64,000 nucleotides of DNA from Corythucha ciliata (Eukaryota; Arthropoda; Insecta; Hemiptera; Tingidae). The notes below the pieces were generated by a model, which was given only the letters and a program-made list of their open reading frames with translations, had not been told where the DNA came from and searched no databases. The translations under genes were made by a program, and so were the position numbers. The stretch's first letter is position 1, and every line of letters starts with the position of its first letter. Shown one piece after another: positions 33,190 to 44,385 of the stretch. The stretch covers positions 59,435,952-59,499,951 of the forward strand of contig CM075941.1 in assembly GCA_038030265.1 (NCBI GenBank), in the 5' to 3' direction.

Positions 33190-35040
33190 AGCCCTCCAGG
33201 TGGGGGAAAAGTTGGAAAGGGAATCACCCAACACCCAACGGTCAACCCACTGAGCCACCCGAGCAGGTGGGAGTGGGTGGAAACCACCCACCAACTATAT
33301 CCCGAGCGCCGGCACTCCAAAAATCACTTCATGTCGAGAAGTCAAACGGGAAACACCCCAGCAACCTGGACCCGATCTTCAGCCTGCAATTGGACTACTC
33401 GACTGGGAAACAGTACGACCCTCCAGCGGCTTCAACGACTGGGAACTCCAGACCCCACGACGATCCGGAAGTACAACAGCGACGACGCCGTCTTCCCCAA
33501 GCGAAGGATCGCTCACCAACAATCACGCCGTACGGGACAACGTCCAGCGGTCAATCGAGACGACTCTTGACCGTTCGTGACGTCACACCCTACCAAGGCA
33601 TCGACGGGCAAAGCCTATTGGGAACCTTTCCGACCCTTCAGTGATTCGATCCTGACCGGTTGGTATAAGGCTGACCCTGACCGAGGCCTCTTACCCCATT
33701 CTGTTTTTTTTTCTGACCAGTGGGACGGATAATCTTACGGGAACATTCCAAGCTCTACTCCGTTGAGAAGACTCCGGACGCTTGTTGAAGTGGAAACCCT
33801 ATTGTGGATTAAACCGCCCCTGGTTCAAGTCGTCATACACTTGACGCATATATACAATCGGACCGGCAGGATAACCTTACGGGAACATTCCAAGCTCTAC
33901 TCCGTTGAGAAGACTCCGGACGCTTGTCGAAGCGGAAACCCTATTGTGGCCCTGACCACCGATAGGCATCCGTGCCTAAACCGTAGAGAAGACTCCGGTT
34001 ATTCTTTTATTCACTCCTTTAACCTCGGTGGAGCTTGATAGATACTACGGGGCTTAGCGACACTTGTGTCTGCCCCAGAATTCATCGAGTAAAACCGCTC
34101 CAGTCCGAACCTTTCCCTATCCTTGCCGACCTCGGCGAAGAGGACGCAGCGGACAACACCAAGGGACGCTAACGGACCGTTAGCCCAACAGGCTACCCAT
34201 AGCCAGTGTATTTTCTTTTCTTCTGACCAGTGGTGCAGATAACCTTACGGGAACCTTCCAAGCTCTACTCCGTTGAGAAGACTCCGGACGCTTGTTGAAG
34301 TGGACCCCCTATTGTGGATTAAACCGCCCCTGTTCCAAGTCGTCCTAACCCGGACGCATAAATTCCGCAAATCGGACGGATAACCTTTCGGGAACCTTCC
34401 AAGTTCGACATATCCGTTGAGAAGACTCCGGACACTTGTTGAAGGGAAACCCTATTGTGGATTAGACCGTCACTGTTAAAGTCGTCATTCACTTGACGCA
34501 TATCCAAACCGGACCGGCAGGATAACCTTGCGGGAACCTTCCAAGTTCGACACACCCGTTGAGAAGACTCCGGACACTTGTTGAAGGGAAACCCTATTGT
34601 GGCCCTGACCACCGGTAGGCATTCGTGCCAGACCGTTGAGACGACTCCGGTCAACATCATTCTCGTTCCCTCACCCCCGGTGGAACTCGATAGATACTAC
34701 GGGGCTTAGCGACACTTGTGTCTGCCCCAGAATTCATCGAGCAAAACCGATCCTGTCCAAACCTTTCCCTGTCCTTGCCGAACCCAGCGAAGAAGACACT
34801 ACGGACAGCACCAGAGGACGCTAACGGACCGTTAGTTCGACAAGAGGATCTGCAACAGCGCGAAGGGACGCTACCAGACCGACAGTCGCGAAGTCTACGC
34901 ACCGGAACGACCGGAAATCACTGAAGGAACGCATTGTTATTATTTCTTCCGCACCAACAAATTGTAATCAGTTGTATTCTATTGAGAATATATTGGGGCC
35001 TGTTACCCAAAGCAAACAACAGGTGGCGACCGTTAAATTC
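33190..35040 (+). repeat. GC-richer nested tandem-repeat block, possible LTR or 5' leader of an unknown retroelement
   Basis: Two diverged ~0.5-0.6-kb repeats begin at TCTGACCAGTGG (about 33712 and 34222). Each contains two or three ~130-bp subrepeats carrying GATAACCTTACGGGAAC, then GAGAAGACTCCGGACGCTTG and GGAAACCCTATTGTGG. The block ends with CAAACAACAGGTGGCGACCG (about 35012-35031), which looks like an LTR end followed by a primer-binding site. The base composition is clearly higher in GC than its neighbours. A 125-codon frame at 33267-33644 is of unknown meaning. No gag or pol follows. Confidence 0.55.
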
Positions 35041-35102
35041 TTGCATCTTCAACCGTCATCTTCGGATCGTCCGAACGACCCCCCATTAAGCCACACCGCG
35101 TC

Positions 35103-35105
<3 letters not shown>

Positions 35106-35137
<32 letters not shown>
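35106..35137. repeat. poly-T tract
   Basis: About 32 consecutive T, marking the junction between the GC-rich block and the next family-1 field. Confidence 0.9.
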
Positions 35138-35138
<1 letters not shown>

Positions 35139-35149
35139 AGTCACACAAG

Positions 35150-35973
35150 TTCTGTTGCCTTTAGAAGGCGCGATTTTTTTGTATTCACCACTGTTTAGCT
35201 GCAAATTCCCGAGAAAAAACAACTTCGCGGCTAAAATTGGAAAAAGTTCTAATTCTTGAATATAATAAGAGAAAAGTGCTAATTTGAGAATAAAATAGAG
35301 AAAACCGCTAATGCGTGGCTGAAATTGAGAAAAATAGCTAATCGACGACATAACGACAAAAATTATGTAAAATTAAAATTGTTAAAATTAAAAATTAGCG
35401 GCTGAAATAAAGGAAAATCACTAATTCGCTGATAAAGCGTTAAAAAAGAGCTGATTCGCGAGTGAAAATGAGAAAAATCTTAAATTCGGGGCTAAACGCT
35501 AATTCGTGGCGGAAATTGAGGAAAAATGGCTAATTCACGGTAGAAATGGAGAAAAACTAACTGAATAAGGCGCTAATAAGCGGCTAAATTTTTGAGAAAT
35601 GCGACAAATCGCGCCTGAAATAATGAAAAATAGCCAATTTCCTGTCTGTGCACGCTACTTAGTGGCTAAAATCGGGGAAAAGCGGAAAATCGCGGCTAAA
35701 GTTTATAGAAAAACGCTAATTCGCAGGATGATAACGGTAATTATTGAGTAAAACCACAAATTCCTGGATAAATTGAGGAATTCCGAGTATGAGGCCAATT
35801 TGTGACTAAAATTAAGAAAATGATAATTTACGCTTGAAATTGATAAAAATAGCCAATTAACGAAAAAAATATGAAAAACGTTTAATTCACGGATAATATG
35901 AAGAAAAATTGCCGATTCGCGAATAGAATTGAGTGAATTCGTGGCCTAGTTCGAGGTTAAAATGAAAAAAAAA

Positions 35974-36005
<32 letters not shown>

Positions 36006-36950
36006 AAAAAAAATTGTTGATGCGCAACAAACATAATGAAAACCTGTTGCTGTTATTCGGGGCTAAGAGTGAGAAGAACACTTATTTGTCGCTGGAATTG
36101 AGAAAAACGCAAAATGTTTGGGTAAAACGAAGAAAAATGACTAGTCCGCGGCTAAAAATGTAGAAAACTTAAGAAAATAAGCGCTAATAAGCGGCTAAAG
36201 GTTTGGAAAAGGCGATAAAATCGCGAGAGTAATATCCAATTCGTTGGATAAAAATGCTAACTTACTCGAATAATTGAGAAATAACATTATTTCGTAGCTA
36301 AAAGAAAAAAAATTTTATAATGCGAAGCAAAGATCAAGAAAAACGCTAATTCACGGATATAGCGTTAAAAAGGAGCTTATTCGTGGCAAAAAAAAACAAA
36401 AAAACACTGATTCTCGGCTAAAATCGAGAAAAATCTCCAATTCGCGGATAAAACTGAGAGAAAGCGCTAATTCACGGCTAAAAATGATTAAAACAACGCC
36501 TAGACGCGGCTAAAATTGACCAAAAAACCCCAAAGGGCTTCTGAAGGCAAATTGGAAAAAAAAAGCGCTAATTCGTTGGTAAAAGCGAAAAAGTTGATAA
36601 CGCGCAGCAAACATTAAGAAAAAACGCTAATTCGCGGATAAAGCGTTATAAAAACTCTATTTCATAGGGGGGGGGGGAGATGAAAAAAGCTTTAAATCTT
36701 CAATTCGCGGGTAAAACTGGGAGAAAGCGCTAATTCGCGGCTAAAAATAAAAAAAAAATGATAATATGGAGAAAACCCTATAATAATTCGCGGCTTTTTG
36801 CTAAAATTGAGAGAAAGCGCTAATTCATGGCCAAAAGGGGGGTAATCGCTAATGCGATGGCTATAATTCGCGGCTTAAATTGGTAAATATCGCCAATTCG
36901 CGGTTGAGGTGTGGATAAAGCGTCAATTTACGGCCGGAGCCGTAAACGCT
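35150..36950 (-). repeat. family-1 degenerate ~30-bp repeat field
   Basis: About 1.8 kb of minus-oriented units (GCTAAAATTGAGAAAA plus CGCTAATTCGCG), with a poly-A stretch at about 35965-36012 and G/A-rich slippage tracts. The marker unit TTCTGAAGGCAAATTGG lies near 36540. Confidence 0.85.
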
Positions 36951-36981
36951 GTGTGTAAAATATATTTCTAGTTTAGGCCAG

Positions 36982-37182
36982 TCGTACACTGGAAGCGTTT
37001 TCGAGGGGCGCTACAACGCGCTATAACGAGCAACATAGAGCGTACATACAAAAAGAGATATAAATTGAATTCACTGCTGCTAAGCCTGCAGTGGACGCGA
37101 TGTCACATTCAATTTGAGGCTTTGGGATGTACGCTGGTTGTCGCGCGTTGTAGCGCCGCTCGAAAACGCTTCCAGTGGACTG
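36982..37182. mobile_element. ~200-bp MITE with long TIRs
   Basis: Arms of about 37 bp (CACTGGAAGCGTTTTCGAG and CGCTACAACGCGC at the left, inverse at the right). Candidate 8-bp TSDs are TAGGCCAG (36974-36981) and TAGGTCAG (37183-37190), 7 of 8. No coding capacity. Confidence 0.7.
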
Positions 37183-37590
37183 TAGGTCAGCCAATGTTCT
37201 TATAGTCAAAATGTGAAAAGGCCTGCATTGGTGACACTTTAAGTGAGTTTTTATAGAGGCGCGCAAAGATTCAGTGGCGAAGTTTCCAAATTCATGACTA
37301 ATAAAAGTCAATTTCAGTGGTAAAATCATCACATTTTAGGCCCAATAGTGGGAATATATCGTCGGATTTTTGCCTTACAACCACAAACGATCATTCTAAT
37401 TGGTCTCGTTACGCTTAACAAGCGGAGGTGGTTTAAGACTTCACATGAAACTTTCAAACCAAACACGTGTCGCAACACGTGCCTCCGCTGGTCGCTGGTT
37501 AGGGTTTACAAGATATTTATAACTTCCCCATTTGAGTGTCGTTGTAACAAGCCCAAACCCTTGCCCGCCCGTCTGACGTGTGGGGCAAGG

Positions 37591-37613
37591 AGAAAGAGAG
37601 AGAGAGAGAGAGT
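37591..37613. repeat. GA microsatellite
   Basis: Run of AG dinucleotides. Confidence 0.9.
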
Positions 37614-38297
37614 TAGGAGAGTTCATGAATTTAATTTGCGAAGTCCATCTAGCACCCGCATCCTCCTCACGCACACGTACTCGTAGACGTCGTGTTATTA
37701 AGAGGCCACTTTCAAGCAAACAAATTATCATGCATGGCTTAAGAGGAAGAGCCACAGAATTTGTCGAATGGATTAAGGGATCGTGCAGGTGAATTTCACA
37801 TAAAATAAATTGACACACTCCCCGTTGGGTCGTTAGGGTAAATATTTGATTGGAAATGGTGGGAAGAGATGCGTCCAGACGAGAAAACATGCTGAACTAC
37901 GCTAATTTAGCATGCATTTTACAGTTTCTACTAACCTCAAAAAGACTAACGTTGAGAATAAATCTCGGAGTCCACTTGAAAACAGAGCCGCTCAAACTTT
38001 AGTAGCTGACTAAACACCTAAACTAGACTATGACTTCTTTGTTGTGTTTGCTTTTTTTTGTAACAAATAGGATACACACGAAGATTAACACCGAGTTCTT
38101 AAATTCGAAGATTTTATGACTCCAAGAATTTCATTTTTACGTAAAAATTGTATTTTCTCCGAGAAATTTGAAACCCGTTACTCCGAACTGGTGGATCCGC
38201 AAAAACCATGGACCGAATGGCTAATACAAACTAACTGTGATGTGAGTGTGTGTAAAAAATTCAGCAGCTAAAAATTTTTCTTTTTGTATTTTTCCTT
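37614..38297. other. downstream flank of the GPCR gene
   Basis: No gene recognised. It presumably contains the 3' untranslated region of the minus-strand GPCR that ends at 38298. Confidence 0.4.
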
Positions 38298-38990
38298 TTA
38301 AACGAACGAGCCAAATTCGTGGCCGTCACTTTTGATGTTGTCCTGATTGAAGAAGAAGTTATTATTAGGCGGATAATTCGTTGGCGTTCTCAGTGACATG
38401 GTTCGTGGATTTTCCGCCAGTTTAGGCGGTTTATTGACCGGCACACCGGACGATATGGTCATGCGTTTGGTCGGAGGTCCTTTGCGCACAGTGTTGGGAA
38501 GTGTTATTGTCATTTGAGTTTTATAATCGTATCTAAGGGTTGAGCAACAGGACCGACTCGACAGGACCGCTTTGAAGCCGGCGCGAAATTTCCGATTGAA
38601 AAAAGCGTACAGAATTGGATTGATACAGGAATTGGAGGCGCCCAACCACTGTGCGACGGGGAGAAAGGCGTAAATCCAATAGTCTTCAATCGGTGACAGT
38701 GGACCGCCCAATTTGACGCGAGTGAAAATCAAATAGAGGGGGAGCCACGAAGCGGCGAAAAGTATGACGACGACCAGGAGCATTTTAATGACTTTCATTT
38801 TTGAGCGGTGAATCGCCTGCTCGCCGTGTTCATGTTGCTCGCCGGGGAGTTTGCGGCGCCAAACGCGCCTCCAAATTAGAATGTAGCAGATAGAAATTAA
38901 TATCAAAGGTACGATGTAGCACATGACTAAATTAGCCACGACAAAGTAGACATTTTCGCTGTGTGGCGTTGGCCAAGCTTCAAGACATGT
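38298..38990 (-). CDS. class A neuropeptide-type GPCR, last exon (TM5-TM7 and C-tail)
   Basis: The exon starts after a strong acceptor (T-rich tract, then CAG at 38991-38993) and runs 230 codons to TAA. It begins in extracellular loop 2 with the conserved cysteine (TCLEAWP). TM5 follows (NVYFVVANLVMCYIVPLILI), then an intracellular loop rich in Arg/Lys, TM6 with an SWLP version of the CWxP switch (ILFAASWLPLYLIF), and TM7 with NPxxY (NSCINPILYAFFN). Next come helix 8 (RKFRAGFKAVL), a likely palmitoylated Cys cluster (SRSCC) and a ~65-residue tail ending FGSFV. It would act as a plasma-membrane peptide receptor coupled to G proteins. The upstream exon at 63812 joins in phase 0. The exact ligand class is not assigned; the TM6-TM7 style resembles insect peptide receptors such as the trissin type, but that is a guess. 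Confidence 0.88.
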   Translation of the reverse strand, partial: TCLEAWPTPHSENVYFVVANLVMCYIVPLILISICYILIWRRVWRRKLPGEQHEHGEQAIHRSKMKVIKMLLVVVILFAASWLPLYLIFTRVKLGGPLSPIEDYWIYAFLPVAQWLGASNSCINPILYAFFNRKFRAGFKAVLSSRSCCSTLRYDYKTQMTITLPNTVRKGPPTKRMTISSGVPVNKPPKLAENPRTMSLRTPTNYPPNNNFFFNQDNIKSDGHEFGSFV

Positions 38991-40859
38991 CTGAAAAACA
39001 GAAAAAAAAAAATCAGAATGTAAAGAAAAGTAAAAAAAATTACCGCACACCGGAGAGAAAGAAGGTAAGGGACCCCAACAACATTATTCAAGTTTTCTAC
39101 AGACGCTGAGCAGAAAAGCGGGGTTGACCTGAAAAGTAGCTGAGTAAGGCGGTGGGAGTCCATCTGGCAAGGTGAATGCGGCATATTCTCAGATTTAAAC
39201 CAGCATGCAGATAAGGGAGAAGTCCCTAGGGAAGGAAGTATTGGCAAGGGGGTAGGGGGTAAGGGTGGGGACTTTTAACCCTTTGAAACCCTAATGTTCC
39301 ACGGACCTGGAGAGAATCCAATTTCATATCGAATTTAAGGTTTAAAACTTCGAAGAAATCGTTTCTTTCATTCCGTCTGCCTGAGTTCTTTTGCAAAGTT
39401 TTTTGAAGGAGAATGACCTTTTTTTGTGACCATTATTCTAGGTGGGGCTCAGTTTTCTACTAAATATACGTGTACCTTCAGTGTAAACCGAACAAAACCA
39501 TTCCGTTCAGTAAGCTATGACCAACAATTTAATGGGATTTTTATAGTAATTCACCCGAGGCGTTACATCTTCTTAACCCACGTGTCAGGGCCGAATTTCA
39601 CGACTCTAAGACGACCCAGCGAGCTCCGCGTACATCAAGGCTCGAGAAAATTTCTAAGGGCCCCTCTAGAAACGTGCATTATTCACGAGGGCCTTGGCTA
39701 CACCCAATCAACAAAGCGGCGGCAACCGTTCTCGTTTATTATTCTCTTGAAGATAAGAAAAGCAAAAGACGAAAGTTGCGTTTCGAGATTTCGGCGAAAA
39801 ATGGTGAAATTTTATTCGCCGATCAAACGGGATGTAGATAGCGCTCTTATTATTCATATTAAGGTTTGTACTTGGGGAGGTTTTGTTTAAATTTAACAGG
39901 CTTCAGTGTGTGTTTACTGAATTTATCCAAGGAAAGTGTGGTATTTCAGGAGTTTTTACTTCTATTGATTATTTTAGGCCAAAAATGGATCACTATTATG
40001 CGTACGCTGCTACAAGTAACATCGGGAAAACGATCAGTCGAGTTGTCTGAGGCCCCAGATCTCCAACAACGACCGCACTCCGCACAATGAATGTCTCGTT
40101 CCACAATTTTCCTGCTGAAGGAAAATTTAAATAAAACTGGCTGGTCGTCCTAGGGACGAGCAAGAATGAAACACCCGGCAGGATAAAACATTTATACGGA
40201 ACTTGGGGCGCTTTGGAATGGCAGCACGACAACCGGTTTTGCCTCGTACATAAGTGGATGACTTTGTCCCGTCTTTAATATTGACACAAATCTCGTGCTG
40301 CAGACAGTCCAAAATTGATGTCGAAAGGCCCAGGGCGAAAACACTTAAACTCTCGTGCTCGCAGATCACTAAACATTCTACCAAATGAGTCGACTTTAGG
40401 ATTGCGGATCCTTCGTTGAGAGGACGTTAATAATCCCGAATGAATTGTATTATTCGTGGGAAATTAACAATTTCGGAGTCATGTTCGTTTGAAATGCATT
40501 CAACTAGCTGTCGAATGCTAGTAGCGAATAAATATAGAAACATAAAACTTCCTGCTGTTATCAGTAAGAACAAATTGTCACACAATCATTTACAAACCTT
40601 AGATATAACTTCCTTACTAGTCACCAGGAGGCAGCCACTCCGATTTGACTCGCGAATACGTTTTTCCCATGTTTCAATTCCTAACTTTGTGAGAGTGTGG
40701 CTGACGTGAAAATATGCTATAAACATGTTCACATTGAAACTACATAGAATTTCCTACAAGTCGTGATCCAAACGGATTTTTTTGGACTATCCGTTTTTGA
40801 AATATAGCTGTGGCGACTCCACAATAATACATAAATATAATATAATTCGCCTCACATGA

Positions 40860-40990
40860 TGTCCTAGAATTTTAAATAGTTGATTCTTCTCCCCTCCACT
40901 TTTGTTTATCTTCATATGACTTCCCTAAAATGTATTTAGTTTGTTTTGAACGAATAAACCTTATCTAACAAAAGGTCTATCTTTACAACA
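40860..40990 (+). repeat. 5' LTR (131 bp)
   Basis: TGTCCTAGAA...CTTTACAACA. It contains an AATAAA at 40953-40958 immediately after the segment complementary to the downstream primer site, as expected for the R region. Confidence 0.88.
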
Positions 40991-40991
40991 A

Positions 40992-41012
40992 TTATTCGTT
41001 CAAAACAAACTA
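40992..41012 (+). promoter_or_regulatory. putative self-priming primer-binding site
   Basis: This 21-nt segment, starting two bases after the LTR, is the perfect reverse complement of LTR positions 40937-40957 (core GTTTGTTTTGAACGAAT). In Tf1/sushi-type elements the RNA 5' end folds back onto such a site and primes its own reverse transcription. The geometry here fits that model. No tRNA-like primer motif is seen at this position. Confidence 0.7.
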
Positions 41013-41049
41013 GGCCGTGATTTCGTCTAACAATCACGATGGACAAGCT

Positions 41050-41830
41050 ATTATGACCAGAAAGATTCGATGTTCAACCAAACTCAAACTCTTCGGCGCA
41101 AGATTGGAAGCACTGGCTCTGTACTTTCACAAATTTCGTCGCATCAGCTAGAGCTTCTGATGAAGATAAATTACAGCTTCTGGCCAGCTACGTGTCGCCT
41201 TTCGTGCACGACACTGTAATTGAGTGTCCCACTTATGACTCAGCTATAAACATTCTCAACAGTATTTACGACAAGCCCACCAATGAAATTTTTTCCCGCC
41301 ACGTCCTTGCTTCTCGTGTTCAATTGTCAGACGAGACGGTAGATGAAAGATGACTACTTGTTAGCCCTAAATCAACTAAGTAAATCGTGTCAATTTAAAT
41401 CCGTTACATCTACAGAGTATCGAGACGAATATATTCGAGACTCATTCATTCGAGAGCTTAATTCAAATTCCATACGACAGCGATTACTCGAAAACAATTC
41501 ATTGACATTATCTGAAGCAACGAAACAAGCTCGAGCTGGCCAAAACCCAAGCACAATCTTACCCCTCTCACAGCGTTTCTTTCACTACTGCTCGAGATAC
41601 TCATACACCTGTCGCGTCGGTTTTCCCCTCGGATATAGCAGCTGCAGTATCACCCAACTCCCAAAAATGTTATTTTTGTGGATACGCTAGACACCCTCGT
41701 ACCAAATGTCCCGCTCGTGATTCGGATTGCTTCAAATGTGGAAAAAGAGGTCACTTTCAATCTGTCTGCAAGTCAGCTCTAAAAAGAGTCAGTCCGCCTC
41801 CCCTGTAACACCCGAAGGTGTTATCGAAAG
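41050..41830 (+). pseudogene. gag of the 131-bp-LTR gypsy element, frameshifted
   Basis: A Gag-like frame at 41343-41690 has YIRDSFIRELNSNSIRQRLL and LTLSEATKQARAGQNP, matching arthropod gypsy Gag. It then slips, and a second frame carries two zinc knuckles (CYFCGYARHPRTKC and CFKCGKRGHFQSVC) at about 41668-41778. The upstream part (41050-41340) is also Gag-like in a third frame (LHKFRRIS-type region after SSTKLKLF). At least two frameshifts make it non-functional. Gag would package the element RNA. Confidence 0.65.
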
Positions 41831-41879
41831 TAGCAGCTCCCCCTGGAGAGCCCAAGTACTTGTTGTTTCTGGCACTCTG

Positions 41880-42835
41880 AAGAAAAGAATGGTAATTGAT
41901 TATTCCAGAACGATTAATAGATTTACTCTTCTCGGCGCGTATCCCCTTCCGAATCGATACTCTCGTAAATGAAGTGGCTAAATACACAGTTTTTAGCACC
42001 GTAGATTTACGCAGCTTACCATCAAATCCCCATTCAAGCTGAAGACATGCCGTACACTGCTTTTGAAGCCTGCGGGAAGTTATGGCAGTTCCGGCGCATT
42101 CCGTTCGGCGTGACTAATGGCGTCCCGGCATTTCAACGTTCCATGGATGCTGTTATTTCACGCGAAAACTTGAAAGGTACGTTTGCCTATCTTGATGGTG
42201 TCACGATATGTGGTCGTTCTCAACAGGAACATGATGAAAACCTGGACAAATTCATGAAGGCCGTCACAACGGACCGGTTGTCTATCAATGCAGAAAAGAG
42301 TAAGTTTGCTCAAACGTCAATTAACCTCCTCGGATACACGACTACACACCATTCCATCAAACCCGATGCAGATCGACTACGGCCTCTCTTAAATTTCCCT
42401 TTACCAACTGATTCGAAATCTTTGAAGCGAGCGGTGGGCATGTTAGCTCACTATTCTAAATTCATACCCCAGTTCTCTAAAAAAATACGACCTTTGACAA
42501 ATGACTCTTTTCCTCTCTCTAAAGACGCACAAGAAGCATTTCAAAACTTGAAAGAAGAAATTGTTTCCTAAGCTACCGCGCCTATTGACAGCGAACTACC
42601 TTTCACAGTAGAGACAGACGCCTCCGATTGCGCCATTGGTGCTACCCTTCTACAGCTTGACAAACCGGTCGCATTTTTTTCTCGTCCTCTAACAAGTAGC
42701 GAACAAAGACATTCGTCTGTCGAAAAGGAAGCATACGCTATCGTCGAGGCTTTAAGGAAGTGGAGACAATTCCTGGTAGGTCGTCCGTTCAAGCTAATTA
42801 CCGACCAATGTTCAGTCAGCTTCATGTTCGACATG
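41880..42835 (+). pseudogene. RT and RNase H of the 131-bp-LTR gypsy element, interrupted
   Basis: The clear RT frame is 42047-42571: MPYTAFEACGKLWQFRRIPF, then GVPAFQRSMDAVISRENL and FAYLDGVTICG. The third palm motif reads YLDG where an active enzyme needs YxDD, or YLDN in some family members. It is probably inactive or mutated at the second acidic position. After a stop at 42569-42571 the frame continues into RNase H (FTVETDASDCAIGATLLQ; SVEKEAYAIVEALRKWRQFL; LITDQCSVSFMFD) and is then cut at about 42836 by foldback DNA. Upstream RT blocks at 41880-42046 are frame-broken. Confidence 0.75.
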
Positions 42836-42837
42836 AA

Positions 42838-43383
42838 ACATCGAATGTCGCTGCGACATTTTGCCAAATTGGCAATTTGTCGCAAAAAAAACTCAGGAAA
42901 AAGTACGACAATTTGCCAAATAAAAAAAGTCGGGAAAGTTTGCGACAATCTGCCAATTTGGCAGTTTGGCAAAATGTCGCCATCCGGACCGGTCTTTTCT
43001 CTTAAAAGTTTTACCACTGACCTTGAATATGAAGTAGTACTGAAGAAGAAGTAAAGAAGAAAAATACGCACACCTAACAAGACCACGATTGAACAAACAG
43101 GAAAATATTCCAAACTCAAATATCAACAGGGAGAAATAGAAGAAATTGTTCAAAAACGTGAATAACGGAGCGATTAAACGAAGCGTAAACACCTAAACAG
43201 TTCAAACAAGACTGATACTCGTCTAAATTCAAATAATTAAATTGCATCTGTCGCTCAGCGCCACGAATACATCAATCACCCCCTCGAAAATGTATTGACT
43301 TTCCATCTGAGGGGAAAAGTAAAAATGTTGAAAACACTTCGAATGTCGCTGCGACATTTTGCCACATTTTGCGACATTTTGTC
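42838..43383. mobile_element. foldback-type insertion in pol
   Basis: The direct repeat TCGAATGTCGCTGCGACATT occurs at about 42840 and about 43338. The left part is strongly palindromic (GCGACATTTTGCCAAATTGG against its inverse near 42948-42980). The insert replaces the RNase H-integrase junction, and sequence resumes in the integrase core. No ORF is present. Confidence 0.55.
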
Positions 43384-44270
43384 CTCTTCTGTCAACATCA
43401 CGAAACAAATATATTTTTGCAGTAGTCGATGAATATTCCCGTTTCTCATTTGCCTTCCCCTGCCTAGACATAACTTCTTCTACAGTACCTAATAAAAAAA
43501 CTACAGGAGATTTTCTCCATTTTCGGTATGCCACGGTACATTACATCCACAGCGACCGGGGATCTAGCTTAACCTCGAGGGATTTTAAAGAATTTCTTAG
43601 TTCCTGTGGAATTGCATCCAGCCGGACGACACCCTACAACCCTCAAGGAAATGGACAAGTGGAGAGATACAACGGTATCATTTGGTCTAGTATCTCTCTA
43701 ACTTTGAAGTCTCGAGGTCAACGCATTGAACAATGGGAAGAGGTCTTGCAAGATGTCCTTCATTCTATTCGATCTCTATTGTGTACATCTACAAACTCTA
43801 CTCCTCACGACCGCATGTTTCACCATATGCGTCGTTCGTCTACTAGCACATCTCTACCAGAGTGGTTGAGTAAGCCTGGACCAGTTTTACTTCGAAAATT
43901 CACACGTCGAAGCAAGTTCGACCCAATCGTAGAAGGAGTCACGTTGCTCGAAAGTAATTCGGACTACGCTCATGTGAAACTTCCAGATGGCCGTGAAACT
44001 ACTGTTTCAGTTCGTCACCTTGCTCCATCATCCACTCTAATGGGCTCAACTCTGACCGAAGACGTCCCAATTATTGAGCCAAATCCACATGAAGAAGATC
44101 AAGTTGTCACACTCTCCTTACATTCGGGTTCCTCACCACCTCCAGACGAAACAGAACGGCCTGATCACGTGTCAGATCAGCCTCAACTATGGCGTTCAAC
44201 TCGTGAAAGAAAACCCCCTAGATGGCACGACGATTACGTCATAGGAGGGATGAATGTCCTAGAATTTTAA
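43384..44270 (+). pseudogene. integrase of the 131-bp-LTR gypsy element (N-terminus lost)
   Basis: The continuous frame reads FAVVDEYSRFSFAFPCLDIT, YIHSDRGSSLTSRDFKEFL and PQGNGQVERYNG, placing the D, D and E of the catalytic core. A C-terminal region with RSTRERKPPRWHDDYV ends at the stop inside the 3' LTR. The zinc-finger N-terminal domain is missing because of the upstream insertion/deletion. The nominal start methionine lies within the foreign insert, so the frame is an artefact of fusion. Confidence 0.75.
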
Positions 44271-44385
44271 ATCGTTGATTCTTCTCCCCTCCACTTTTGT
44301 TTATCTTCATATGACTTCCCTAAAATTTATTTAGTTTGTTTTGAACGAATAAACCTTATTCAACAAAAGGTCTATCTTTACAACA
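44255..44385 (+). repeat. 3' LTR (131 bp)
   Basis: Same length and termini as the 5' LTR. TSD CATGA follows. Confidence 0.88.

Larger units (their letters stand above)
40860..44385 (+). mobile_element. Ty3/gypsy element with 131-bp LTRs and self-complementary primer site
   Basis: Two 131-bp LTRs (40860-40990 and 44255-44385) begin TGTCCTAGAATTTTAAAT and end CTTTACAACA, with four differences by eye. The 5-bp TSD CATGA lies at 40855-40859 and 44386-44390. The order gag, RT, RNase H, integrase is gypsy-type. Coding frames are broken by several frameshifts, a stop after RT and a foldback insertion in RNase H/integrase. The element sits inside the 5' LTR of a TRIM. The 3' LTR begins within the last codons of the pol frame (VLEF, stop). 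Confidence 0.85.

Noticed and set aside
33200..33290. tRNA-derived SINE on the minus strand (GGGTGGCTCAGTGGG)
   Set aside because: An A-box-like match only; no convincing B box at proper spacing.
34319..34902. ORFs in the GC-rich tandem block
   Set aside because: Created by repeated units lacking stops; translations repeat with the DNA unit.
37441..37890. 149-codon minus-strand ORF downstream of the GPCR
   Set aside because: Includes translation of the GA microsatellite and has no recognisable domain or splice context.
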